Shown: positions 1-12,867 of the stretch, one piece after another
Layout of the letters: every line of letters begins with the position of its first letter
Numbering within the stretch: the first letter of the stretch is position 1
Position numbers and translations under genes: made by a program
The notes under the pieces: model-generated
What the model was told of the DNA's origin: nothing
Database searches by the model: none
What the model saw: the letters and a program-made list of their open reading frames with translations, nothing else
Source of the DNA: Chromera velia
Taxonomy: Eukaryota; Sar; Chromeraceae
Direction of reading: 5' to 3'
Length of the DNA stretch: 62,000 bases
NCBI GenBank assembly: GCA_018398765.1
Contig: JAHBMJ010000488.1
Coordinates: 1 to 62,000 of the forward strand

Positions 1-1650
1 CCCCCCCCCTCCCCCCCCCCCCCCTTTCTCTGTCTGTGTGTGTGTGACACTGTGTGTATGTGTGTGTGTGTGTCACAGTGTATGTATATCTGACAATCGG
101 TACTATATATACTTTTACACTCCTAGGCTAGCAATGCATGTATACTCAGATTGTCCTCTACCATTGAGACACGATGGCTGCCGGGCTTAGTCAACCTCAT
201 CATCATATGTATATGTATATATTCATTTAGAATCCCCCCCTACCGGGCCTACCCTCCCCTTAGATATGCATCAGAATGCGTGTGTGCATATTATTGTACA
301 TGTGTTATATGTATTACTATTTGTTAATGTAAATATTTGTATGTCATATCTTAGTTGGCTAGTATTGGCTCAAGCCTGAGTGGTGTGCTTACTGGCTTTA
401 ACCGGAATAATTAGGAATAATCATAAAATCAGAAAATATCAGTATGAATTGAAAAATAAAGTTATATAGGAGCTTATTGGAGGTAGTGATAGGCTGCGAG
501 GTTATAGGGTTTAAAACTGTGGAGGGATAGACATGCATTGTGGCATGATTGATTGGTTGATTGATTCAAAATATAAGTGAATAAATTGGTGAATATATGT
601 ATTAATATGTGAATACAGTAGGAGCTAGAGTGTACAAACTTACACAAACTTTATATTTTATCACTTTTGATATCTTCTATGCAATACGGCTAAATACAGT
701 GCAACAAGTGTAACACCGGCGGGAGAAGATCGAACTATAGTAGAGTGTAGGATACTTGCACTGCCGTACACCACCAGTGGTCTGCCACAGAGTCTGTCTG
801 TCTACTGTGGAGGCTGCTGGGAGGCATCAGGGGCCTGCATGAAAAAAAATTATATGGGATCGAAGTTCGCATGCAGCGCGCGGGCCGGGGCCGAGCTAGT
901 TCAATTGAATAGCCTGCGGATCGTGCGAGCCGCTGCGATCAAATGAATCGTCGCGTGAAGTTGCATATGTTGCATGCATGTTACGTATATATAAGCCCTG
1001 GCCCTTGAATTGTAACCATTCAACCACCTTTTGCATCGACTGATCTGTATGGATGAATCTGTATGGTTTTCTTTTTCATTTTTCAATTCTTTTTTTTTTT
1101 TTGTAAAAAAAAAATGGCCAGCTCCAGGTGGGGCCCCCTATCTGAAAGCGGTGTAAGCGCTCTCATTGCGCGCGCGCGCGTCGACGACAGACGTGCGACA
1201 ATGGCGCAAAATATAAGAGCAAAGGGTGGCATAGTTGTTTGTCTGTGTGCGAGTCAGTGGGTGTCGGCAGGTATTTGTCTGTAGGTACGTTAGGGTGATA
1301 CACGCCCATTTGGTCACAATTCAAGGGCCAGGGCATATATATACGTGCATGTATTTCAATGCGTGCCTGTGCTTGCCCGAGCTGCAACATGATTGCAAGA
1401 TGGCTTGAACATGCTGCAACATTCTGCAATCAGGTCGACAGATTTTATGAGAGGATCGGAATCATATATATTCGGAATCTCAGAAAGAATTGCTCAAAGC
1501 ATATTCCACCAGGAGCTGATCTATTCTTTTGCTCAATCAGCGTCAATCTGCCCCAAGCGCCGAAGAAACCCGAGGAGAGCCTCCGTCTATCTTGTCATCC
1601 GAGCCCCGTATCCGCCTCCTCCTTTCTTCCTCCTTCTGGCTTTCTGGCTC
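1..1650. other. Non-coding left edge
   Basis: The window opens with a C tract and GT-rich simple sequence, followed by AT-rich DNA with no convincing exon on either strand. A T tract and an A tract flank position 1100. Short ORFs here have no recognisable composition or domain. It may hold the promoter of the small ORF at 1652, but I see no specific site. Confidence 0.5.
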
Positions 1651-1651
1651 A

Positions 1652-2171
1652 ATGTCAACAGACCAGCCATTGAGGCAATTGATGATGGACCATTTGTTCG
1701 GTGGTCGCGAACCCGACGAAGAGACGATCTTGAGCGTTGTTGGTCTGGACGACTGGAAAGAAAACGGCGTGAGTTGAGTTTCCCTTCTCGAACTGTGAAA
1801 TCGACTTAGAAGAGCAGACGTACAACGAACGCGTCCAGTACTGTGTCCAGAACAGGATATGGCTCTACGGACGATTTCGTCACATTTACATTGTTGTCGT
1901 GGAAAAGAATAGCGACGAGGCGAAGCACGCTGCCGTGGGAACGATCGCAATCACCTTGTTCACACGAAATGGATTCCTCAATCGCTGGGAGTATTGCTAT
2001 ATGTTCGACATCCTGAGACAGCATCCTCTGTACATCTGCGACTTCGACGATTCCTACGACAGAACATACGCCTCGATTATGTTCAACGTGACGGAAGACA
2101 TGATCAAAGCAATCAACGAGCGACTGAAGGAGCGACGCGTCACGAGGGAGGAGACTCAAGTGCCCGTCTAG
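1652..2171 (+). pseudogene. Small unrecognised ORF pair, possibly one gene broken by a 5-nt insertion
   Basis: An ATG at 1652 opens a 41-residue frame (MSTDQPLRQLMMDH...) that stops at 1775-1777. A second frame reads from about 1780 to the stop at 2169-2171 and encodes a normal-looking soluble segment rich in aromatic and charged residues (for example IWLYGRFRHIYIVVVEKNSD). The two frames meet at GTGAGTTGAG, a near-tandem pair of five bases (GTGAG, TTGAG). Removing five bases would put them in frame, so a 5-nt duplication that broke a single gene is one reading. A short 42-nt intron is another, but its only obvious AG gives the wrong frame. I do not recognise the family. The ORF has no detected homologue elsewhere in the window. 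Confidence 0.4.
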
Positions 2172-2499
2172 AGGGCGAGTCCAGAGAGCAGAGCGACACT
2201 CGAGCGCCGTAGCAAATCCATGCAGTGAAATTGAAGAGAGGGGCCAGGAACAATACACGCAGAGCAAGATGCCGCATGCATCGAGGATTCGGTCTGAACT
2301 GAGGGGTATCGATCCCGACTAAACGGAGAAACAAATTGCGCGGTCCCTGATAGGAACAGGAAGGAAGGACGCAAGCTCCTCCGTCTCAGTGTAAGATACT
2401 TACTCTTCACCAGACCACAATTAAGGAGGTCCACGAAATGTATTGACAGACCCGGAGTTTGCGCTGAGTGCTTTTTGCGATTATGAGCTGCTTGAATCT

Positions 2500-2738
2500 T
2501 GAAAAGTACTTCCTCCCTTTTCTTTCCTTCCTTTGTTCCAATCTTTTCTGTCCTGCTTTCTTTCTTTCTTTCTTCCTTCCTTCTTTTTTTTTTTCTTTTT
2601 TTCGGCTTTTCTTCTAGCTTTCGTTCCTTATTCCATCTTTTCTTCCTTCCTTCCTTCCTTCCTACCTTCCTTTCTTTCTTTCTTTCTTCCTTCCTTCCTG
2701 TCTTTTGTACTTCCTGCTTGCCTTCCTGCCTGCCTAAT

Positions 2739-2769
<31 letters not shown>

Positions 2770-3106
2770 GTCTGTCTGTACAATATAGTCTGTATGGCAG
2801 TTGGGGGGGCCTGGCTGCTGCTGCTGCTGTTGCTTCCTCGTAAGCGAAAGGAGAAGAAAAGAAACGAACACGTCCAGATGGAAAGAATGTGGAAGTGCAA
2901 AGGCGGAAGCCTGCACTGGGCAAGGAAAGGCCGCAGAGTACGCTTAAGGCCTGGAGCTCTGGTGCTTTTCCACTGAGAGTGCGCCGAAAAAAAAGGAATG
3001 AAAGGAAGGTTCCATCTGTCCGTTTGTCTATCCGCTTGCCTGTCGGTCTGTCTATCTGACTGTCTGTCTGTTCATGAAGAAAAGAAGGGAGAAGAAGAAA
3101 CATATA

Positions 3107-3142
<36 letters not shown>

Positions 3143-3199
3143 GTGTGAGAAGAAGAAAAGAAGGGAGAAGAAGAAACATATAGTCTGTGTCTCTGCGTG

Positions 3200-3233
<34 letters not shown>

Positions 3234-3295
3234 GGTGTCCCTGTCCCCGTGTGTGAGTGTATATGTGTGTGTAGTCGTGTGTGTGTGTGTGTGTG

Positions 3296-3357
<62 letters not shown>

Positions 3358-3382
3358 GGTGTGGGTGTGAGTGCGTGCGTGC

Positions 3383-3414
<32 letters not shown>

Positions 3415-3490
3415 ATGTGTGTGTGTGTCTGTGTGTTTCTGTGCGTGTTTGTGTATGCGTATGTGTGTGTGTCTGTATTTGTTTTGAAAT
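2500..3490. repeat. Dense microsatellite tract
   Basis: About 1 kb of successive simple repeats: CTTT/CTTC, CT, CTGT, then long GT arrays interrupted by CT. The long ORFs through it encode only periodic peptides ([16 protein letters not shown]) and are not genes. Two copies of the CATATAG cassette lie inside at 3071-3107 and 3146-3183. Confidence 0.9.
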
Positions 3491-3539
3491 TTGAAAGTAT
3501 GAATTGAATTGCATTGAATTCAATGTATGTGATTGCATG

Positions 3540-5083
3540 CATGGACTAAAATATATATAGCGGAAAGTTCATTCGAAACGAATCTTAAATTTTAAAATTA
3601 GTACCCAGAGAACACATATAAATTGACACTACTACTAGTAGTAGGCATGCTAGGTTGCATGGAAGTGATAGTGATTTAATTTGAAAATAGTCAGCAAGTC
3701 CGATGCGAGTATGCACTTTTCCTGAATGCCGGACATCGAACGCTCGGGATTGGGACAGGAGGTCAATCCTTCAGACATTAATCGTAGTATTATCGTACCC
3801 TATCTTATCCTCTGTTATACCTACTAGTTTAAAATAATTATTACTACTTGAGAGTTTCATATCAATCACTTAAATATATGCATTCAATTGAAGATCTCTA
3901 CGATTTTTAGGAAAATCTAGTCAAAACTTTTGTCAAATTCAAAAGAAAATTAAAAAGAATTTAACCTAGAAATTGGCTAGGATTTAGTAAAAGTTAGAAT
4001 ATTCTAAAAAAATTGCTGCACTTCTTTTACTTCTAGCTAGACTTCTACTTCTACTATCTCATTAAATTTGCAATTTTATGTTCCGGGAATCCCCGGCGTT
4101 CACCGTCAGACAAACTTCGATCTAAGCTATCTAATGTCTTTACTAAATCATACAATCTTTGCTAATTATATAAGTGTATCTTAAAACAACAGACTGAGTG
4201 TCACACCCACCGACCCTGCCATGCACCAATGAAGCAACCTAAAGGTCCCACGAAAGAGGGCAGACTGCTCAGACTGGCGCAATCACAAAGATAGGGACGA
4301 CGAGGTGGCATGCACTAACTGTTGTCGAAGCGAGAGAAACACCTCACCGACGGAGCGGGAAGGAGGGTGGCGCGAGGAAACGATTGCAGATTGCCCCATC
4401 TTTCTTTCATGAGGCATGCATGAGAGGAAGGTGGGTCTCTGGTGTGTTGCTGTATGTTGTGATCGATGCTTCGATGAAGTTTCTCTCAACCACTTTGAAT
4501 GTTCTCATTTCAATTTTCGCGAGTGCTCACTGAAGAATTCAGCGTGACAATGTATCTCTTTAAAGCTGCTATGCATGCATGCATACATTCATGTGCAAGC
4601 GCGTACAAGAAAGACATTTCTTCTCTTGAAATCAAGACCACCCCCAAAAAAACCCGTGCATGAGAAAGTGCCAGACAGGCAATGTGTTGTGTGCATGATG
4701 AAATGACGGAGGAGAGATGCGAATCCGCTCTAAGTTCCTTTTGATGTGTGCAGCCAGCCAGCGTCCTTCAGTCCCCTCACTCCCAGCAAATCGTTCTGGC
4801 TGCTGCTTCTTGGCTCTTTCCTTCTTCTCTTCTTTCTCGCTGAAAGTGGGCAACACTGAGAGGCAGTGTCCCACTCCCTCCCGCCTCGCCCCCCCCCGCC
4901 CAAAAGATCCAAAAAGACTCAGGCAGGAAAGAAAGGCGGCAGGGACGCCCTCCCCGACCCGAGTGGAGGAGCCCTCTCTTCTCTCTTCCCTTCTGCTCCC
5001 TCTTTTCTTCTGTGCTCCCTCCTGCAAGTCCACGACCGAAGATCTTTGCATGGTCAGGGCTCACTGCAGATACAACACGCACC

Positions 5084-5126
<43 letters not shown>

Positions 5127-5455
5127 ACTGACTGACACGCATGTAATGAATCTCGAACAGTCTCTCTCACAGACACTTACCCGCCTCACATCCTGACTCA
5201 CTCTCTCTCTCTCACACACACCACCTATGCATGTGCAGGCACACAACGCGCAGGTGTCAATGAGAACCCTCAGAAGAAAAAACGGCTTTTTCAGTCAATG
5301 GAAGTCTTTCCTCGTTCCTGTTTTCTCTGATCTTGAGGGAAGCGAAAGAAAGCAACAAACGCAAAAGGGTCCCATTGCTACACCAAATCGGAGAGAGGAG
5401 AGAAAAACCAAAGCGAAGCAGCACCGAAAAGAGAACCCCCCCCCCCCATGCACCC
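3540..5455. other. Intergenic region downstream of the light-harvesting gene
   Basis: The first 750 bases are AT-rich with no coding signal. From about 4280 to 5450 the DNA is CT/GA-rich with an AC array near 5090-5135. ORFs exist on both strands but have low-complexity translations, and I cannot support a gene. Confidence 0.6.
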
Positions 5456-5460
5456 ACAGA

Positions 5461-5646
5461 CCCTCATGCCCCTGCAGCCATGCATTTACTTCCATACAGA
5501 CCCACAGAAAGTAAATGCATGCACCCACAGGCCCACCGACCCTCATGCCCCTGCAGCCATGCATTTACTTCCATACAGACCCACAGACCCACAGAAAGTA
5601 AATGCATGCACCCACAGACCCACCGACCCTCATGCCCCTGCAGCCA
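5461..5646. repeat. Three tandem units repeating the end of the LHC coding sequence, with a hairpin
   Basis: Units begin at 5461, 5540 and 5627 (spacing 79 and 87). Each starts CCCTCATGCCCCTGCAGCCA. The third copy is the real 3' end of the light-harvesting CDS, including its stop codon at 5630-5632 on the minus strand. The first two lie in the presumed 3' untranslated region. Each spacer holds a perfect 12-base inverted repeat (ATGCATTTACTT with AAGTAAATGCAT) around a loop containing CCATACAG, so the transcript could form two stable hairpins just past the stop. Confidence 0.85.
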
Positions 5647-8600
5647 GGATCTGGTCGATCTCGGGAGTCGTGATTGCGTATGGGAGGACGCCGAGGGACT
5701 TTGTCCAGGAGATGGTCTGCTCAACGATGGACTCCTTGGGGGAGAGGAGCTGCTGGACGAGCATACCGAGGAACCTGCACACACAGACAGACAGACAGAC
5801 AGGGGAAAACGAGAAGAGGTCCTCGCTTTGTCACACGTGCCTAGCTGCACTTCTTTCCTTTTCTGTACACGTATTCACGCCTTCACTCCTGGAGAAGGAC
5901 AAACGAGTCCGTTCACGAACAAGCCACCGACGAGCTGAGGGACTTATGTCAACAGACGGGGAAAAAAGGGATTCAAGTAATGGATGGATTGATAAGTTCG
6001 CATGACTCTCTGTCTCTCTGCCTCCTTCTCCAACCCTTTCCCCACGCCCTTTCTCTCATTCCATCTCGACTGTGTCAACATGGACAAAAACAGAGACTTG
6101 CACATAAACAGACAGGCCAAAAAGTAGATGCCAGAAAGAGAAAGAGAAAAGGAATGGGAGGGCATCCGAAGATCCGAGGAATGGCGATAAGCCAATATGC
6201 GTGTGTGTAAGAGCGAGAGAAAGAGAAACTCGGAGACAGGGAATCAACAGACAAATGAAAAAAGGAAACAAACATCGACTCACATGAACATTGCGAGACG
6301 GCCGTGCTCCAGCTCAGACTTCTCCCACCTGCAACACGAACGGGCACGCGCGCACACACATACACACACACACAGAGAGAGAGAGGAAAGAAAAAGAGGT
6401 ACACAGAAAGAAAAAGGGTAAGAGGGAGACGGGATAGAGGGAAGACTAAGGGGAGCGCAAGGGATGAGGGACAGAGAAAGAAGACAACAAAATTCGAAGT
6501 GCGTGTACAACCCGACAAGAGCAGACGAACGAGAAAAAAAACCGAAGGCAAAGGGAACACGCAACGACTGGGAGGGGTCCCGAAAGTCCTTCGTCGACAA
6601 GACCGACGACGTCCAGACATCCACAGAGAGAGCTCTTACGTCCTTCCTTTTTCTTCTCCTTTTACCGTACTCACAGACTGACACGCACACACCCAACAAA
6701 CGGACGCGCACAAGGAGGAAGGGAGGGAGGGCACAGGGGCGGGGAGACTGCTTAAACAAACACAAAAACTGACTGACTGACTGACTGGGGTCTGATTCCG
6801 TTTTTGGAGAGGCCGAGAGGATCGAAGCCTCTGTCCCCGGGGATGCGTCCCTCGTAGTCCTTATTCTTGAACTCCCACCATCCTGCACACACACACACAC
6901 ACAGAGAGAGACAGAGAGAGAATGCGAGAGAGGCAAGCGCAGGAGAGTATAGGTATAGAGGAGTGAGTGCGTGTTCTCGGAAAGAGGAAGAAAGCTGTCG
7001 TATTCCATTAACATGTCTAGGCACAGACACAGAACGAGCAGGGCCCACCGCCGCGCCGCAGGTTCCTTTAGGTGTATGTTGTTTTTCTTTTTTCTGTCCC
7101 TTTCATTTTGAAAGAGGAAACGAAGAATGATATTCGACGAAACTAGGCGATGTCTTCTGCCTGTCCACTTCTTTTCTTCATTCCTTCAGGATTTGCCCTT
7201 TTTTTTTTTTTTTCTCATCACAATTCTGACGTCCCTGAATCCTTCCACGCCCCTCGTAGGATTCAATCATGACATTTGGGAATCGAGTAAGTGATGAAGG
7301 TTGCCTCTCTGTCTGACTCCCTGCCCGATTGGCCCCCTGCCTGCCTCCCTCTTCTTTCTTTTCTCTTCTGACTTACCGATAGCAGCGAAGATCTGGAAGA
7401 TCCCCAGAGGGGGTGCTGTGAAGAGAGCGTCCAAAAAGTTCTTCGATGGGAAGTTCTCCGAGTCCCACCGGTATGTGCTCTGCATTCATTCATTCATTCA
7501 TTCATTCGTCCACTCATTCATTCGTTCATTCAAGCGGTGGGACCGGAAGGCCAGATCGGGTACAGCCGTAGATTATTCACGTGATTGAGCCTCCTGGAAG
7601 GCAGGGTTCTTTTGAGTCATTCGTCCATTCATTCATTCATTCCGGTAGAGTCCAGTTCAGACAGCCCGACGGAGATGTAGAGAAGGTTAAGGAGAACAGA
7701 GTTGAATGAGAAGAAAACGCAACACAAGAAGATCGAGAAAAGACTGGGAGAGCAAGAAAAACAAGAAAAGAGGAGACAGAAAGGAGAATGGAGGCAAGAA
7801 TGCCCCCCTAGGAGCATACAAAAAGAACCCGAAACGAAAAGAGAATTCCAAAAGTCATCCAAAGTGGCACCACGGAGAAATAGACTAATCAAGTTTCACA
7901 CTCCACGTCATGTAGAATCACAAATCTACGCCAACACACTCAACCATCAGAACACACAAAACACACACATGACAGACAGACCTGCACAAGAACGCCCAAA
8001 GTTGCCAACATCGCCAGCCTCCCGTGTCTCAACTCAGCCTCACGGAGTTGCACTATGTCCCCGCCCTCAGCCAAGTTCAGGGGGTCCCATCTGATGGTTC
8101 AATGAAGAGAGAGAAGAAACAGGAAGGAAAGAGGAGAGGTGTGGATGGTGTCTTCTTTCTTTGCACACACATAGAGATAGATGAAGCCCCACTCGCCCGC
8201 CCAGTCTCTCTCAAGAATCGTCATTGCATACGCATCCACCGAATCCAGGATCACAAAATCCTTCGCTCAACCTGTCCTTCTATCTTCCTCAAATACTTTC
8301 AGTCAGCTAAGTGCGTCTGTGTGTGCTCTGAGCCCCTCCCCCAGCCACCCTTTCTCCTTTCACACTCCTCCCTCCATTGTTTTCCATCGTTTCTTCATCC
8401 CTGCCTCCGCCAACCAACCACGCAGAGGGGAAAAGACCGAAAAAAAGACCGAACCGGTCCTCTGCTTCCTCTCGACGACGTGCCTCTTTCCTCTTTCGAG
8501 ATTCCTCCAAACAAGTAAGCAAGCAAGCAAAACTCCATCCTCCCTGCTCCCCTTCCTCCATTGCTGTCTTCCCTCCCTCTCTGCATTTTGAAAGGCCGTT

Positions 8601-9990
8601 GCGTCACGTCTCCGTTCCTCTCCTTCCCTCCCGCCCCTGCCCCTGCTCCCTTCCACTGAAACCTTACACCCCCAGCCCAACCCAACCCAACCAACTCTCT
8701 TGCTTAAGCAACCAGTTTCTGCCTCCCACCTCCAGCTGCTTAGAGCCCCATTCTTTTCTTTTCTCTTCTCTCTTTTGGAGTTTCCGAAAGACACAGAGAC
8801 AGAAACACACAGACCGACAAAGTCTTCCTCTGCCCGTTTGAAGTCTTCCTCTGCCCTCTCAAACGGGCAGAGAAAAAAAAAAGAATCCGAGCGATCGGAA
8901 GAAAGACTCAAAGAGAAACGCAGGAGACATGCAGGGAAAAGGGAAACAATTGATCGACGGACAGCCACAAGATAGAACCATCCGCTTCAATCCTTCCGAA
9001 ACCTCACCACTGCACCCCTCTGGCCGCAACCATGCACACATACATACACATACAGATACACGCATCCATGCCTGCGTCCTCCTCCTCCCACTGACCCCAA
9101 ATCTCCTGCAAGGTCCCCTCCAAAAAGCTGGTAGGGGGCGTCGAGGGGCCGGCCGTCGACGTCCGCACTGTCGGGGTAGGGCACGACCCCTGCGTTCTGT
9201 GACATGGCCTTTTTGTACTCCTCCACTCTCTGAGCAAAAATCCTCTCCTCTCTTGCGTTGAAGTCGATCTCTGCCTGGGTCAACCCGGCGTTGAGGGAAG
9301 AGACGGCCTGAGCCTTCTGACCCTGAACGTTCGGATAAACAGGAGCCAATGAGAATATGCAAACCAGGGGGGGAAGCGCAGAAGACTCCCACGCCCAAAT
9401 GTCGGTGAAGGCAGAAGACGGCAGCAGCTTTGGCCACAATAAAGTGCAGAAAGCGGGGAGGCAGGGGGGGGGGATCAACCGGTGGATGGAGGCTCAAGGG
9501 AGCAGAGGGGTTCAAAGAGGAGGTTGAGGAAAGGGGACGACCTGACAGGCCCCGGAACGCGTCAGACTCCCTTCTCGACTCCGTGACCTACTGTGGGGCC
9601 TCTGTCCTCAACCCTTTCTTTCCTTTCTTCACCTTCTTTAATCAGAATAGAGAAAGCCTCAACCGTCTTTCTTCTGTTCCACCCCTGCCACGATATTTCA
9701 GGTCTTTAGCGCACGCATTTAGGCCGATGAAAGTGCTTGCATTATGTGTTTGCACGGCAGGCGGGAAAGGAGACAGAAAGCAAATGAAGCAGACAGAGGA
9801 AATCGATTCTATACGGAAGCCTACAATGGTGGCATGGAGAAAGGTGAGCTTTGATGGGGCGTGTGAAAAAGAATCTGTAGGAGCCAACGGTTGCAGGACA
9901 GAAGGGCCAACCGACCTGAGGAGCCACAGAGCGGAGCTGGAAGGCGGCAGACTGCGCCGAAAGAGCAGCGAAGCAAAGAGCAGCCTTCAT
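5630..9990 (-). CDS. Plastid light-harvesting chlorophyll-binding protein (LHC/FCP-type), 7 exons
   Basis: Three-helix antenna protein of the thylakoid membrane that binds chlorophyll and carotenoid. Exons, 5' to 3' on the minus strand: 9990-9916, 9322-9096, 8090-7982, 7479-7377, 6882-6786, 6328-6284, 5774-5630. Phases agree throughout and give 266 aa. Residues 1-16 form a signal peptide ending SAQSAA before Phe17, as in secondary red plastid leaders. Helix 1 carries REAELRHGRLAMLA, with the chlorophyll-binding Glu and the His/Arg of the LHC motif. A GWDPLNLA motif precedes it. GDRGFDPLGLSKNGIRPQ precedes helix 3, which carries KSELEHGRLAMF. The protein ends ILAAGA. The 45-nt sixth exon is among the shortest in the gene. 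Four of six introns start GTC. It could belong to the FCP, chromerid CLH or LHCR branches; I cannot tell which without a tree. Confidence 0.95.
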
Positions 9991-10915
9991 GTTTTCTTTC
10001 TTCTTTTTCTGTCTGATTGTCCCTCTGATTCTTCAGACAGTCGACCTCTGACCTTCCAGGTGCTCTGTTAAGCAAACTAAACACATGCATAAACGGGGTG
10101 GCTCTCCGCAAGTCGCCTAGCTTCTCCTCAAACGAAATCCGAGAAGGCCTCTCTCTTCGTTTTGCTGTCAGACTTGTGCCGTCTCCGCGGGCCCTTGCAC
10201 CGTTTGTCGCGGCCAAGGGACCCCGGCAAAGGCCCTGAGCGATAGACCCCGCGCGCAATCCGATGGGTCCCGAAAGGCAAAAGTTCCCGCACTTGGCTCC
10301 GGTTTGTCCGACTTTGTTCCTAAACGTATTGTCCGGGGGCCACGGCAAGCATATTTTTTCACCCCTGTGGCTCCCCCAAACATATTCTTCACGTGGGATG
10401 CCGGGGCCCTTGCATGGTCGAGGTTCCTTCAATTAAGCAGGAAAATGGGCCCACCCCGCGTCGGATTGAAGAAGGGTCCTGCCAGCCTGCATGTGCCATG
10501 GGCGACGATCCTTCCTCCAGCTTGCATGCTCTTGTGCAACTCATATGCCAGCTTCGCTTCGATCACACAATCGAACATTGTCCCGATTGGAACAAGTGCG
10601 TTCGAAACTCATGCATGGAGAGGTCTCTTCATGCTTGTATGGAAGAAGTTCGTGTTTGTGGTTTGATCTGTCTGTTCTCTGCGATAGGCATCATGTGTGC
10701 ATCAGACTGTCAGACTGTTTCTCCGGCCCTCTGGCTCCATGGCTCGTAGATCAGAACAAAACTGATCGGATTGTTTCTTGTTCCACAAGTGACTCAACAT
10801 GACGGTCCGTGAAACTATGCCATTTCGTCGTTTTATCTTTTGCAGCATGACTTTGTCTTTCGCATAGCCACACCTGGCCGCATCGACACCACCTACCTTC
10901 TGTATATGCTTGCAG
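9991..10915. promoter_or_regulatory. Divergent intergenic region between LHC and ankyrin/EF-hand gene 1
   Basis: About 0.9 kb separates the LHC start codon from the first supported exon of the plus-strand gene, so it should hold both promoters and the unresolved first exon of gene 1. The stretch 10180-10500 is rich in GGGCCC and related G/C palindromes, with TGCATG and CATGCA boxes (for example GGGCCCTTGCATGG near 10407). Similar boxes sit upstream of the paralogue at 34.7 kb. I see no clear TATA box. Confidence 0.4.
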
Positions 10916-12259
10916 GACATAGCGCAGAAGCTGGTCGAGAAGGCGCGCACGGGCAAGCAGAAAGAGTGCGAAGATCTCCTGAAGCAGCAGGCGGATGTGC
11001 TCTTCGCAGAACCTCCGGTGAGAAGTGAGGGAGGCCTACATGTGCATGTGTGTGTATGTATGTGATCTCTCCAGAAAAAATGACTGACCTTTACACTCGC
11101 ATGCTGGTCTTCCTCCTTTGCCCCTGCCCAGCCCTGCGCATCTTCACTTTGGTTTTCCTGCGCAGAATGTGGCGTCCAACGGACTCCTTTCGGAAAGGAA
11201 TGCTTCACCGTGAGATGAAACAAAACAGAGCAACATAGGAAGAACAAGAAGAGAGCAGGAGAAGTCTTTTCACCTGGTGATTTGATTTGAGCCCGAGTAC
11301 GAGAGCGACAGCGACCAGCTTCTTCTCTTTGTTGTCTGGTTACCTGTGTACACATAAGTATATCAATGCTCCTATTCACACGTCTGTATGACAGAGACAC
11401 TGCTCTGCAGCGATGACATACTGATTGTTAAGTGCGTTGGCAAGAAAAGTCACGACCAAAATAAAAGAGAAGGATCGAGTGAAACGGAATGGAAAGGACA
11501 GATGACTGCAGTACGAAAAGTCCATGCGATGAAGCCCCAATCTCTCTCTCTCTCTCTCTCTCTCTCGTGTGAGTGAATGACTTAATCAATGAATGAATGA
11601 ATGAATGAATGAATAAATGAAAATGCACATGACTGAATGACTGAGTGACTGCAGTACGAGAGATCCGCTCTCTGGCACGCCGCGTGGAAGGGCTTCGAGA
11701 GCGTCTGCAGACTTCTGATCGACAAGGGGTCAAATGTCAGCCACAAGCTTCTTTCTCTCTCTGTGTGTCTGTCTCTGTGTGGGGGGATGGGTTGAAGGGG
11801 GGTGTCTGCATGCACGCTCGGCTACCGAACAACACAGGGGTGAACATGACTGAAAAGATTTAGAAAGAAGGAGAACAAAATGGTTGACCAAGTGCTTAAT
11901 AAATGCATGCGGCTATGGGTGTTCGTGATTTGCAAAGTCCCCCCGGGTAATCCACCAAAACCGCGATGGAGAGACAGCAGGAGCAAACACAAAGAAGAAA
12001 ACACGCACACAAAAGAAAATGACATGCACACACATGCAACGACACAATCAATCACTTGCAGGTGAACCACAAAGACCGAGAAGGAAGAACGGCCTTGCAT
12101 GAGGCTGCCTTCTACGGCCGCATCAACATCGCCACTCTGTTGCTGGACAGGGGCGCAGACATCAACATCAAGGACAAAGTACGTCAGTGAGTCAGTGAGG
12201 GAGGGAGCGCCTCGGTTTGTTTGACACTTCACTCTTTCTGTGTCTCGCTCTTTCTCTCC

Positions 12260-12298
<39 letters not shown>

Positions 12299-12318
12299 CC
12301 TCCTGGTGCTTCTGCATG

Positions 12319-12370
<52 letters not shown>

Positions 12371-12831
12371 GGAGAGAGCGACAGAGATCTCATTGTGAAG
12401 CAGGCGTCGATCCGTTTTTCTGCCTGCCTGCCCGCCTGCCCGATTGACTAACTGCAGAAAGGACGCACTCCGATCTTCCGGGCAGTCGAGGGCAAACGCA
12501 CAGAGGTCGGCAGAGAGAGAGCCTTTTGCCATGAGTCTCTATTCCTGTCTTTCTCTGTCCGTCTCTGTCTCTGTGTGTGTGTCCTCCCCCACCTTGGCTT
12601 CTTGTCTTCTTTTTATGACTAGAGGAGAGTTGGTGAGGGAGAGGGGGTATTCAAAGCTCCCGTATTTCATTATCTTTTCTTTTCTCTTCTCTTCTCTTCT
12701 CTTCTCTTCTCTTTGTGTGCATGCATATACACATGAATGAAAGCAGATGGTCCACTTCCTCATGGGCAGGGGCTGCGAGATGAACTTCGTTTGCCAAGAT
12801 CCGGTCAGTCAGTCAGCCAGTCAGTCAGTGA

Positions 12832-12867
<36 letters not shown>

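Noticed and set aside
1-100. Telomere-like end
   Set aside because: Poly-C and GT simple sequence, not a regular telomeric unit such as CCCTAAA or CCCCAA.
3061-3190. Lysine-rich peptide ([10 protein letters not shown] type) encoded by the CATATAG cassette
   Set aside because: The frame continues into CLSV repeats and is not kept in all copies, so a coding role is unlikely.
2168-3538. A 456-aa minus-strand ORF
   Set aside because: Its translation is made of HTHT, RERE, RKEG and similar periodic peptides from microsatellites; no codon structure of a gene.
10300-10802. Plus-strand ORFs as the first exon of ankyrin/EF-hand gene 1
   Set aside because: None joins 10916 in the right phase with a convincing donor, and none resembles the proposed first exon of gene 2.
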